In this document: piece by piece, positions 6,690 to 14,340 of the stretch
How positions within the stretch are numbered: position 1 is the first letter of the stretch
How the letters are laid out: every line of letters begins with the position of its first letter
DNA from: CAZONU01 sp965370045
Lineage (GTDB): Bacteria > Planctomycetota > SZUA-567 > JAKLDR01
Assembly (NCBI GenBank): GCA_965370045.1
Contig: CBDUSI010000114.1
Span: 1-14,483, forward strand
Direction of reading: 5' to 3'
Length of the DNA stretch: 14,483 bases
Notes under the pieces: model-generated
Told to the model about the DNA's origin: nothing
Seen by the model: only the letters and a program-made list of their open reading frames with translations
Database searches by the model: none
Position numbers and translations under genes: made by a program

Positions 6690-8096
6690 TCAATGTTTCT
6701 TCCTGACCTCCCACTGCCCGCCGGGCTTGTCCTCTATCTCGTAGCCCATTTCGGCGAGCTGGTCGCGGAGGGCGTCCGCGGCGGCGAAGTCCTTGTCCGC
6801 CCGCGCCTCGGCGCGCTTCCGAACCAGCTCCTCGACCTCGGCGGGGACCTCGACGGGCTTGGCAGCTTCCACCTTGTCGAGGCCCAGCCCCAGGACGCCC
6901 TCGGCGTAATGTGCGAAGGCCAGCTTGTCGGCGGGGGAAAGGGTCCAATCTTCCAGGCAGTGCCAGAGCGTGACCACGGCGCGCGGTGTGTCCAGATCAT
7001 CAAAGACAGCGTCATCGAAACGCTCTTTGTACTTAGCGGGAGGCTCAGCGGCAGGCTTAGCCTCGGCAGCGAATCTTTCAAGCATCCTGTAGATGTTCTT
7101 GAGGCCTTGTGCGCAACTTTTCATTGCCAAGTACATGAAATTCACCTGCTTACGATAGTGCGCCTGAAGAAGGTAAAATCTGTATGCCAGCGGGTCGAAG
7201 CCCCAGTCGTCGACCAACGTCCGCAGCGTAATGAATCTTCCGCTGCTCTTTGCCATTTTCTCGCCACCCTTCATGACCAGGAACTCGCCGTGGACCCACC
7301 AGCGGACCCAGGGGTGCTTTCCCGTGGCCGCCTCGGACTGGGCGATCTCGTTGGTGTGGTGCACGTTGATGTGGTCCACCGCCCCGCAGTGGATGTCGAA
7401 CTGCTCGCCGAGGTACTTCATGCTCATCGCCGAGCACTCGATGTGCCAGCCGGGAAAGCCGGTGCCCCAGGGCGAGTCCCACTCCATCTGGCGCTGCTTA
7501 TCTGGCGGCGAGAGCTTCCAGAGCGCGAAGTCAGTAGGGTTCCGCTTGCCCTCCACGACCTCAACGCGCGCGCCGGCCCTGAGGCCCGCCTTGTCGAGGC
7601 GGGCCATCGCTCCGTAGGCCGGGAACTTCGACGTGTCGAAGTAGACGCCGTCGGCGATGCGGTAGGTGAAGCCGTTCTTCTCCAAACGTGCCACCAGGGC
7701 GATCATCTCCCCAATGTGTTCCGTCGCCTTGCACCAGATGTCCGGGGGCAGGATGTTGAGCTGCGCGCAGTCGGCCTTGAAAGCCTCCGCGTAGAACTCG
7801 GCGATCTCCCAGGCGGTGCGGCCCTCGCGCCGGGCGCCGACTTCCATCTTGTCCTCGCCGGTGTCGGCGTCGCTCACCAGATGACCCACGTCGGTGATGT
7901 TCATGACGTGCTTGACCTTGAAACCCGCCCGGGCCAGCGAGCGACGCAGGACGTCCTCGTAGACGTAGGTGCGCAGGTTGCCGATGTGCGCGTGGTTGTA
8001 GACCGTGGGCCCGCAGGTGTACAGGCCCACGTTGGGCGGGTCGATGGGGACCAGTTCGTCCTTGGAGCGCGTGACCGTGTTGTAAAGCTTGAACAT
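6690..8096 (-). CDS. cysS: Cysteinyl-tRNA synthetase
   Basis: 468 aa, the usual length for bacterial CysRS, a class Ia enzyme that charges tRNA-Cys with cysteine using ATP in the cytosol. The class I signature is HAHIGN (35-40), and the second is KMAKS (280-284), the usual KMSKS with Ala in place of Ser. Zinc ligands for cysteine selection line up as C28 (CGPTVY), C221 (HIECS), H246 and E250 (HHTNE). The C-terminal part (~350-468) is the helical anticodon-binding region, ending in a Lys/Ala-rich helix (RADKDFAAADALRDQL) typical of the family. Its start lies 9 bp after the thiG stop, with AGGGGGAAG inside the thiG end as a distant Shine-Dalgarno, so it is very likely translated from the thiSG transcript. 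No frameshift or missing residue is seen. No terminator hairpin is evident in the 53-bp convergent gap. Confidence 0.97.
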   Translation of the reverse strand: MFKLYNTVTRSKDELVPIDPPNVGLYTCGPTVYNHAHIGNLRTYVYEDVLRRSLARAGFKVKHVMNITDVGHLVSDADTGEDKMEVGARREGRTAWEIAEFYAEAFKADCAQLNILPPDIWCKATEHIGEMIALVARLEKNGFTYRIADGVYFDTSKFPAYGAMARLDKAGLRAGARVEVVEGKRNPTDFALWKLSPPDKQRQMEWDSPWGTGFPGWHIECSAMSMKYLGEQFDIHCGAVDHINVHHTNEIAQSEAATGKHPWVRWWVHGEFLVMKGGEKMAKSSGRFITLRTLVDDWGFDPLAYRFYLLQAHYRKQVNFMYLAMKSCAQGLKNIYRMLERFAAEAKPAAEPPAKYKERFDDAVFDDLDTPRAVVTLWHCLEDWTLSPADKLAFAHYAEGVLGLGLDKVEAAKPVEVPAEVEELVRKRAEARADKDFAAADALRDQLAEMGYEIEDKPGGQWEVRKKH

Positions 8097-8105
8097 GCGC
8101 TGAGC

Positions 8106-8897
8106 CTACTTCCCCCTGGCCGAAGCGATGGTTCCCGCAATCGGGCTGGACGCCGTGGCGTAGAGCTTCTTGGGGATGCGGCCGGCCAGGAACGCCTGGC
8201 GACCGGCAACCGCCGCGGCCTTCATGGCCCGCGCCATGCGCACGGGGTCCTCGGCCAGGGCGATTCCGGTGTTGAGCAGCACGCCCTCGGCGCCGAGCTC
8301 GAAGGCCTGGGTCACGTCCGAGGCGGTGCCTACCCCGGCGTCCACGACGATGGGCACCTCGGCGCGCTCCAGAATGATGCGTATGTTGTTGGGGTTGAGA
8401 ATGCCCTGGCCCGAGCCGATGGGACTGCCCGCGGGCATGACCACCCTGGCCCCGGCGCCCTCCAGACGCTTAGCAACCACAGGATCATCCGACGTGTAGG
8501 CCAGGACGTAGAACCCCTCCGCAGTAAGCGTCTCGCAAGCCGCCAGCGATCCCACCGGATCGGGCAGCAGGGTGTCCTTGTCGCCGAGGACCTCCAGCTT
8601 GACCCATTCGGTCCCCAGGACTTCGCGCGACAGGCGCGCCACGCGCACCGCGTCGTCGGCGGAATAGCAGCCGGCGGTGTTGGGCAGTATCCTGTACTTC
8701 TCGCGGTCGATGAAATCGAACAGCGTCTTGCCGCTCTTGCCCGAAAGGTCCACGCGCCTGACGGCCACGGTGACCACCTCGGTGCCGGAGGCCTCCAGCG
8801 CCTCGACCATCAACTCGTTGGTGGCGTACTTGCCGGTGCCCACGAAGAGCCGCGAAGCGAACTCGTATGGCCCCAGCTCAAGTTTCTCGTCGGCCAT
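8106..8897 (-). CDS. thiG: Thiazole synthase
   Basis: 263 aa, typical for ThiG, a TIM-barrel enzyme that condenses 1-deoxy-D-xylulose 5-phosphate, dehydroglycine (or glycine imine) and ThiS thiocarboxylate into the thiazole phosphate of thiamin. The N-terminal SRLFVGTGKY is the family hallmark. The Schiff-base lysine is K100 in WVKLEVLGD. Phosphate-binding Gly loops lie in MPAGSPIGSGQG and VDAGVG, and LLNTGIA near the C-terminus is conserved. The ATG is three bases past the thiS stop, and its ribosome site AGGAGGT is made by the glycine codons at the end of thiS. The thiS-thiG pair acts as one unit. ThiF, ThiH or ThiO, needed to load ThiS and supply the imine, are not in the window. Confidence 0.97.
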   Translation of the reverse strand: MADEKLELGPYEFASRLFVGTGKYATNELMVEALEASGTEVVTVAVRRVDLSGKSGKTLFDFIDREKYRILPNTAGCYSADDAVRVARLSREVLGTEWVKLEVLGDKDTLLPDPVGSLAACETLTAEGFYVLAYTSDDPVVAKRLEGAGARVVMPAGSPIGSGQGILNPNNIRIILERAEVPIVVDAGVGTASDVTQAFELGAEGVLLNTGIALAEDPVRMARAMKAAAVAGRQAFLAGRIPKKLYATASSPIAGTIASARGK

Positions 8898-8900
8898 GCT

Positions 8901-9101
8901 TCAACCTCCTCCCACCAGGGTCACGACTTCCAGACGGTCCCCGTCGGCCAGCTGCGTCTCGCCGTGCCGCGAGCGGGGCACAATGTCCAGGTTACGCTCC
9001 ACGGCCACGCCCCGGCCGGTCAGGCCCAGCCGCTCAATGAGGTCGGCCACGCTGGCTCCCTCGGGAAGCTCCACGGCCTCGTCGTTGACCAGCACCTGCA
9101 T
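8901..9101 (-). CDS. thiS: Sulfur carrier protein ThiS
   Basis: 66 aa, a beta-grasp, ubiquitin-like sulfur carrier. The start MQVLVNDEAVEL is the usual first strand, ELPEGASVADLIERLGL is the helix region, and VAVERN and LADGDRLEVVTLVGGG match the family end. The C-terminal Gly-Gly is adenylated by ThiF and converted to the thiocarboxylate that gives sulfur to ThiG. Here the tail is GGG, one Gly more than the common VGGG/GG end needs. ATG 9101 is chosen over the upstream GTG at 9113: the GGGGAGGG stretch lies about 11 bases before the ATG but abuts the GTG, and ThiS proteins begin at this point. It is the first gene of the thiS-thiG-cysS unit. Confidence 0.92.
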   Translation of the reverse strand: MQVLVNDEAVELPEGASVADLIERLGLTGRGVAVERNLDIVPRSRHGETQLADGDRLEVVTLVGGG

Positions 9102-9136
9102 CGCCGAAAGCACCCTCCCCTGTCCCCTTCAAGGCG

Positions 9137-9164
9137 AGTCTATCGGGAACGGGCGGGTTGTCAA
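9137..9164 (-). promoter_or_regulatory. Sigma70-type promoter for thiS-thiG-cysS
   Basis: On the minus strand, a perfect TTGACA (9159-9164) is followed after 16 bp by TAGACT (9137-9142, four of six matches to TATAAT). The predicted leader to the thiS ATG is only about 30 nt, too short for a TPP riboswitch, and no THI-box sequence is seen. The block therefore appears to be transcribed from here and not only by read-through from the upstream M14 gene. Confidence 0.65.
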
Positions 9165-9194
9165 AGGGACCGGGAGGTCAGCCGCGCCTTTCTG

Positions 9195-10241
9195 TTACCG
9201 GATCACCGCGCAGAAGACGGCCAGCGCCTTCCTGCCGAACTCGCGCATCTGCGGCACCGTGCGGCCGGACCACGAGGGGCTGATTATGAAGGACACCGCT
9301 CCGTGATCGTGATACGCCCGCGAGGCGAAGTCCCCGGGCAGGGGCTCACGCTCGCCGGTGAAGCTCCCTTTCCATGATTTGCTGAAGAGCGGTTCGCCGG
9401 CCAGCGCCGCCGCGAAGGCGTCGCGCTCAGCCTGATGAGAGAAGGTCAACCCGTCGTGCTCCCGGTACATCCAGCCGTGGAGGTCGAGGTATCCGGCCGG
9501 CTTCGTCTCGGCCAGCAACTCCGCCAACGCCCGGCCGGCGGAGTCGTCGGAGTCCGCGCCCTGGTGGCAGAGGTCCGGCCCGCCGCGCCGCGAGCGCTTG
9601 CAGCATCCCGCGGCGACGCCGTCCGGGTTGGCCATGGGCACGACTACGAAGCGGAACTTGTCGGTGAGCGGTCCGCCGGCGGAGAGGTCACCGCCGAGCA
9701 TTTCCAGAACCGCCGAGACGCAGTGCGAGCCGGCGGTCTCGTAGGGGTGAAAGCGCGCCAACAGGAGGACCGCCGGCGCGTCCTCCTCGCCGACCGAGAG
9801 CGCTACTACCTCGCGCCCGCCGCGGCTCTTGCCGATGGCCCGCTCGGTGAAGCCGGCCTCGACCGCCGCGCGGCGGTCGTCCTCGAAGGCCTCGAAATCG
9901 TAAACGGGGTGCAGGCCCAGGAACCACTCGCCGGGCGGGACCTCCAGCTCAACGGTTGTGGTCATCCCCTCGACGCTGCCCGGGAAGAAACGCCACTCCT
10001 CGCCGCGGCCCAGGAGCACGTAGTCGCGGCAGTCCATGTACTCGATGTCGTCCCAGTCAATCAGCAGGGAGAGCGCCTGGGGAGCGTCCGAGTCGTTGAC
10101 GACCTCGACGTTGAGGCAGAACTTGTAGTTGCCGTCGCCGTCCTCGCTCCAGGGGCGGATCACGAAGCGACCCGGGCCGAGCTTTTCGACGTCGCCGGCG
10201 CGGCGCGGGTTGGCCCCCGGATAGCGGTTCTCGATGCGCAT
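9195..10241 (-). CDS. M14-type carboxypeptidase-like protein, catalytic Glu not found
   Basis: 348 aa. Residues ~25-125 form a beta-rich domain like the N-terminal domain of cytosolic carboxypeptidases (CCP/AGBL type), and ~135-345 the M14 zinc-peptidase domain. Zinc ligands are seen as H165-P-Y-E168 (HxxE) and H255 (YLDLHGW); NPDG at 205-208 is the usual substrate-loop motif. Where M14 enzymes have the general-base Glu (strand ending ...xTxE), this protein reads VSFIISPSW (316-324), with Ser 321 at the expected position. It may use another residue or be non-catalytic. No signal peptide: cytosolic. ATG 10241 is chosen because GGAAGGGG is six bases upstream and the fold starts there; the frame itself is open to 10307. 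It follows the heparinase-like gene by 62 bp, probably in the same transcript. Substrate unknown. Confidence 0.78.
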   Translation of the reverse strand: MRIENRYPGANPRRAGDVEKLGPGRFVIRPWSEDGDGNYKFCLNVEVVNDSDAPQALSLLIDWDDIEYMDCRDYVLLGRGEEWRFFPGSVEGMTTTVELEVPPGEWFLGLHPVYDFEAFEDDRRAAVEAGFTERAIGKSRGGREVVALSVGEEDAPAVLLLARFHPYETAGSHCVSAVLEMLGGDLSAGGPLTDKFRFVVVPMANPDGVAAGCCKRSRRGGPDLCHQGADSDDSAGRALAELLAETKPAGYLDLHGWMYREHDGLTFSHQAERDAFAAALAGEPLFSKSWKGSFTGEREPLPGDFASRAYHDHGAVSFIISPSWSGRTVPQMREFGRKALAVFCAVIR

Positions 10242-10245
10242 GGAC

Positions 10246-10264
10246 GGCCCCTTCCGAAGGGGCC
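10246..10264 (-). promoter_or_regulatory. Perfect palindrome overlapping the M14 gene ribosome-binding site
   Basis: GGCCCCTTC and GAAGGGGCC are perfect 9-bp arms around one base. On the mRNA the 3' arm contains the Shine-Dalgarno sequence GGAAGGGG of the M14-like gene, so folding would hide it. It lies between the heparinase-like stop (10304) and the M14 start (10241) and lacks a U-tract, so translational control or RNA processing fits better than termination. Confidence 0.5.
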
Positions 10265-10303
10265 AGTCTACCGGCGGCGACGCGGTTGTCCAGAGCGGCC
10301 CGC

Positions 10304-12244
10304 TCACTTGCCAGGCTTGAAAGTGTGGCTCAGCTTCCCGACCTTGACCACCAGACCCGCGCTGCTCTTAGTGACGGAGCAGGCCGGCATCGTATTCGTT
10401 CCCGTGTCCGTGGGATAGAGGACGTGCAGGTAAACGCACGGCGCGCCCTCCTTGGGGGGTATCACGTCCAGGCGACCGGCGCCGAGTATCTGGTAGGGTT
10501 TGCCCTTGTTGGGGGAAAAGAACTTGTCCTTGCCCTTGCGGTCTTTGTGCACGAAGGCCTTGCCGCCGCCGCCGACGTTCTGCATCCTGGCCCTCTCGGG
10601 AAGCAGCGACTTGACGAACAGCCGCGCCCGCCCGTTGTCGATCACCGCCAGGCCCTTGCCCTCCTCTATCTTGGCGGGATTGACGCTCTGCAGCAGCCAG
10701 CGGGTTTTGGTGCCCTGGCCCGGCTTGACCCGGTCCAGCACCAGGAGGTACTTGTAGCCCAGGAAGACCAGCTCGCGCGTCCACTTCGATCCGCTGGGGT
10801 AGGTCGAACCCGAGAGATCGGCCAGCGCGCGGGCGTACTTGGCGTTGACTTCGTGAGCCACCAGCTTCCCGCTGACCGGATGCCGGAGCTTGTCACGGGC
10901 CGCCTTCCAGGAATTCCAGGTGGTGGTCCTGTCGAGGTCGGGCATGCCCGGCTGCCAGCCGTGGTTCCTGGGACCGTCGAAGATCACCACGTTGGCGCTC
11001 CAGGGCGACTTGTAGTAGTAATGCTTGGAGCTCTTGTACTTGCCGTAATAGCCGTTCTTGATGGCCAGCGGCGCGCCCTTGAATATCTGGAACTTGCCGG
11101 TGTCCCAGGTGCCGTGGTGATCGACGTTGTCTCCGGCCTTGAAGGTAACGCAGGCCGCGTCCGCCTTCCAGGAACTGCGCCAGGACACGTAGCCATGCAG
11201 CTTGGGACTGAATGCCTCGCCCCGGCCCAGACCGCTAAGCGGCTTGGCCGGAACGCTGGGGTCGTTGTAGACGATGTACATCCAGATGTTGCTGCTGTGG
11301 AACGTGGAGTTGCCGAACCACTTGAACATCTGGTCGAGGTAGGAGCGCCCGTAGGCGTTGCGGTACATGCCGGTGACCGCAGCGACCTGCATGGCGTACT
11401 GGTTCTTGAGCCGGGACTTGCCGCCCCAGGTGTCGCCCTCCTTCCAGTACCAGCCGTTGGGATGGGTGAACCACACCTGGTAGAGCAGCTGGCGCTCCAG
11501 CCAGTTGCCCTGCTTCTCCTTGATCCACTTGGCCGCGTCCCAGTCGGTGGCGCTGCGCCACATGGCCACCGTGTTGGCGCAATCGGTGAACTGGTGCATC
11601 AGGCCGTAACTGGAACCACCGGTGGCCCCGTCCTCGGCCTGGCGGATGGTCCCGACGTTCTCGCGCAGATACTTGTAGGCGTGATTAATGTAGCCTTGGG
11701 CCTTGGGGCTGTCGCCGTGCAGCGCCAAACCCACGGCGGTCAGGCCCGAAAGCGCACCGTTGTTGCGGCAGTAGAAGGGCACGACCCCGGGGCTGAGGTA
11801 CCGCTTGAAGTGGTCGCCCCACCACTCCAGGTGCGCGATGGCCTTCTTGCGCTTCTCCCCGGTGAATTCGGGGTGATTGCGCGTCCAGTCGTAGGTCAGC
11901 GCGATCCGGGTCACATCAATGCCGTCGTAAGACGGGGAACCGGCCTTGCTCGTGGGTCGCAGCCCCGAAAGGTAGGCCACCGCCTTGCGGCCGGCCTCGT
12001 TGTCGTTCAAGATGAGGTAGCGGATGGGGCCCCCGCAGTCCTTGACCATCCTCAGAGGATACTTGTACTCGGGACGCTTGGCCCAGGCCTTGATTCTCTC
12101 AACCGAGGGGCCGTCCCAAGCCTTGGCGCGCACGAAGAGGCGCGGCCGCTCCTTGCGGACCTTGGGAAGCGCCCCGGCGCGGGCGGTCGGGACCGAGCCG
12201 AACATCAACAGGGCCAGTGCGGCAAGCGTGGCTCTCGTCTTCAC
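10304..12244 (-). CDS. Heparinase II/III-like polysaccharide lyase, exported
   Basis: 646 aa. Residues 1-23 are a Sec signal peptide (MKTR, hydrophobic Ala/Leu core, TARA|GA). Residues ~30-340 are an aromatic-rich alpha/alpha-toroid typical of alginate/heparin/chondroitin lyases (WGDHF, FYCRNNGALSGL, DWDAAKWI). Residues ~350-640 are the beta-sandwich heparinase II/III domain: VTFKAGDNVDHHGTWDTGKF followed by PLAIKNGYYG, where His and Asp of DHH...D are the likely metal/active-site residues, with a later His-Tyr pair at KHYYY. The family cleaves uronic-acid polysaccharides by beta-elimination; the substrate (heparinoid, alginate, other) cannot be assigned. GTG is the start codon, supported by AAGGAG eight bases upstream. 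It lies 35 bp after the GHL-type glycosidase gene, so the two are probably co-transcribed and co-functional. No gaps or frameshift. Confidence 0.87.
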   Translation of the reverse strand: MKTRATLAALALLMFGSVPTARAGALPKVRKERPRLFVRAKAWDGPSVERIKAWAKRPEYKYPLRMVKDCGGPIRYLILNDNEAGRKAVAYLSGLRPTSKAGSPSYDGIDVTRIALTYDWTRNHPEFTGEKRKKAIAHLEWWGDHFKRYLSPGVVPFYCRNNGALSGLTAVGLALHGDSPKAQGYINHAYKYLRENVGTIRQAEDGATGGSSYGLMHQFTDCANTVAMWRSATDWDAAKWIKEKQGNWLERQLLYQVWFTHPNGWYWKEGDTWGGKSRLKNQYAMQVAAVTGMYRNAYGRSYLDQMFKWFGNSTFHSSNIWMYIVYNDPSVPAKPLSGLGRGEAFSPKLHGYVSWRSSWKADAACVTFKAGDNVDHHGTWDTGKFQIFKGAPLAIKNGYYGKYKSSKHYYYKSPWSANVVIFDGPRNHGWQPGMPDLDRTTTWNSWKAARDKLRHPVSGKLVAHEVNAKYARALADLSGSTYPSGSKWTRELVFLGYKYLLVLDRVKPGQGTKTRWLLQSVNPAKIEEGKGLAVIDNGRARLFVKSLLPERARMQNVGGGGKAFVHKDRKGKDKFFSPNKGKPYQILGAGRLDVIPPKEGAPCVYLHVLYPTDTGTNTMPACSVTKSSAGLVVKVGKLSHTFKPGK

Positions 12245-12279
12245 GGCGTGCTCTCCTTCTTACGTGTCAGGGGCGCGTC

Positions 12280-14304
12280 CTACTCCACGACCAGGAGCGC
12301 GTAGCGTGCGAAGGCTGGCAGCCGGAACTTGCCAGCCCCGTCCTTGCCGCGCACCGCCTTGAGTGCTTTGCCCTCCACGCCGTCGCCCGGCGCGTACAGC
12401 GTCCCCTTCCGCCCGGCGCCGCCGGCCACCAGCACCTCCGCGCCCGCGGCGACCTTGCCCTTGGCGTAGTTAAGGAGGTGAACGTGAAGGCGATCCTTCT
12501 TGGTGAAGAACTCCGCCATCAGGGTCTTCGGCCCGGCGAGCCTGGCGGCCGGTGGCGCGCCGAGAAGCTTCTCGATGGCCTTGGGCAGCCCCCCCCAGTT
12601 GCGGGGCAACGCCAGATGTTGAAAGCCGTCATAGCCGCCTATCTCGTCATAGGTGCCAACAGGGTCGCGCGTCTTGCGTATCTGCGGCAGGTAAGCAACG
12701 CGACCCTTGCCGAACTCGGCGAAAAGAGGCTTCTTCTGGTTGTCGAAGCATGGCTGAGCGCCGCGCGCCAGGTAGCGGACCGCAAAACCGTCCGCTTCGG
12801 CCACGGACTCGAGAAGCGGCGCGAACCGCCAGGTGCTGATCGTGTGATGATACTCGTCGTAGCAGCCGGCGTTCTCCAGAATCACAACGCTGCCCCCGCC
12901 GGCCGCGAAGTCGGTGATCTTCCCGACCTCGTCCCTGCTCAGGCACCCGCAACCGGGCACGACCAGCACCCGGTACTTCTTCACCTCCCCGTCAAGAAGC
13001 TGCTGCCCCCAGAGCGGCATCCAGGGCAGGCCGGCGGACATCAGCATCTGCTGGGCGAGTTCCATCACCGTGAAGGACTCGTGCCAGCGCCAGGTGAGCG
13101 ACACGTCATGACGCAGGACCGCGATCTCGGAGAGTTCCCCCACGCCGCGGTAGAACTCCTCCTTGTGCTTTTCGAAGAACTTCCGGTAGGGCCAGGCGGC
13201 CGGAGTCATCCTGCCGCCGCTGCCGTGCTGGAAGGCCAGCCCCTCGCAATAGGAGAGCGCCGGCTCCTGCTCCCCGCCGCAGCAGAGCATCACTTTATCG
13301 AGCACCCGGCCGTACCTGTAGCCACGGAGGTTGGAGACCACCACCCCCTCGCGCACGCCGACGTCCCGGACCGCGTTTTCCATGTAGTGGAGCCCCGGCG
13401 TGCGCTTCAGGCGCCACATGTCGATGGCGCTGGTCAGCCGCTCGTTGTATTTCCGCGGGAAGCTGGGGTTGCCCATGATGGCAACCTCGGGGTTCAGGCT
13501 CTGGATATGCTCGTAGACCTCGTGCCAGGCGTCGGCGAACTGCTCGCAGCGGAACTCGATGAACTCCTGCTTGAGCGGATCTATGATGGGCTGGGCTTCG
13601 AGAGTGCACTCGCTCCAGGGCCGGAAGCGCGGGGGCTCGATGTCCTCGACGCTGCGCAGCCCCATGCGCTTGAACAGCGCCTCCGGAGTGGGGTACTTGC
13701 GGGCCAGGTACTCGCGCAGGCCCCTGCGGCAGCACTCGCAGTAGCACAACGTGTCGTGGCCCTCGAAGAGGCACATGTTGTCGAAGTAGACCACGTCAAC
13801 ACCGATGTCGTTCACGGCGATGTCCACCGTCTTCTTCATGAACGCGATGAAGTCCCGGTTGCCCGGGCAGCCCCGCCAGCGCCAGTACTGGTTCGGTGGA
13901 TCGCCGTACTCTATGGGCCGGCCGTCCACGCCGATCTGCACCCAGTTCCGGGCCTCGGGCACCTCCTGGAAGAAGGTCTCCGTGAAGAAACTGCCCCACT
14001 GGGTGTAGACGCCGGTGCGCACCCCCTTCTCGCGCAGCCAGGCCAGGAACTGCTTGGAGCGTTCCCAGCCGTCGCGCTCGAACTCCAGCCCCAGGCCCTT
14101 GAAGAAGGTCGTCTCAACGAACGTGTGCCCGGCCTCGACCAACTCGACCGCGTACTCCTTGCTGAACTGGTGCTCGTACTGCTCCTCGATGTCCTCGGGC
14201 GCTCCTCCCCGACGGAGCTTGTGGCTCAGGGCCTCCTGCTGGCCGGGGCCGTCCAGAATGGGCTCGACTTTCCACCAGGGGGGCGCATCCGTTCTCTTGG
14301 CCAT
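12280..14304 (-). CDS. GHL-type glycoside hydrolase-like protein, cytosolic
   Basis: 674 aa without a signal peptide. Residues ~45-340 look like a TIM barrel of the hypothetical glycosyl hydrolase (GHL6-like) type: a Trp/Phe-rich first half (GVYTQWGSFF), then IGVDVVYFDNM with D175 as a candidate catalytic or binding acid, followed by a Cys cluster C187, C189, C191, C192 seen in related proteins. Residues ~425-560 resemble the beta-galactosidase trimerisation/GATase-like domain (YRVLVVPGCGCLS..., DFAAGGGSVV). A small C-terminal beta domain follows (~600-674). It should act on oligosaccharides in the cytosol, perhaps products of the neighbouring exported lyase. ATG 14304 has AGAGGAG nine bases upstream. 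It is the first gene of the minus-strand block. Alternatives: a GH29- or GH42-like relative, or an inactive homologue. Confidence 0.75.
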   Translation of the reverse strand: MAKRTDAPPWWKVEPILDGPGQQEALSHKLRRGGAPEDIEEQYEHQFSKEYAVELVEAGHTFVETTFFKGLGLEFERDGWERSKQFLAWLREKGVRTGVYTQWGSFFTETFFQEVPEARNWVQIGVDGRPIEYGDPPNQYWRWRGCPGNRDFIAFMKKTVDIAVNDIGVDVVYFDNMCLFEGHDTLCYCECCRRGLREYLARKYPTPEALFKRMGLRSVEDIEPPRFRPWSECTLEAQPIIDPLKQEFIEFRCEQFADAWHEVYEHIQSLNPEVAIMGNPSFPRKYNERLTSAIDMWRLKRTPGLHYMENAVRDVGVREGVVVSNLRGYRYGRVLDKVMLCCGGEQEPALSYCEGLAFQHGSGGRMTPAAWPYRKFFEKHKEEFYRGVGELSEIAVLRHDVSLTWRWHESFTVMELAQQMLMSAGLPWMPLWGQQLLDGEVKKYRVLVVPGCGCLSRDEVGKITDFAAGGGSVVILENAGCYDEYHHTISTWRFAPLLESVAEADGFAVRYLARGAQPCFDNQKKPLFAEFGKGRVAYLPQIRKTRDPVGTYDEIGGYDGFQHLALPRNWGGLPKAIEKLLGAPPAARLAGPKTLMAEFFTKKDRLHVHLLNYAKGKVAAGAEVLVAGGAGRKGTLYAPGDGVEGKALKAVRGKDGAGKFRLPAFARYALLVVE

Positions 14305-14340
14305 CGTGCGGAACTCCTCTCGTATCCTGGAACTCGTGGC

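Noticed and set aside
9102..9194. TPP riboswitch upstream of thiS
   Set aside because: No CUGAGA-type THI-box core was seen, and the promoter leaves only about 30 nt of leader.
6678..9377. An 899-codon plus-strand open frame antisense to cysS, thiG and thiS
   Set aside because: It is opposite three confidently assigned genes, has no recognisable domains, and such long antisense frames are common in high-GC DNA.
10286..12304. A 672-codon plus-strand frame antisense to the heparinase-like gene
   Set aside because: No domain pattern or ribosome site; the minus strand encodes a signal peptide and lyase motifs.
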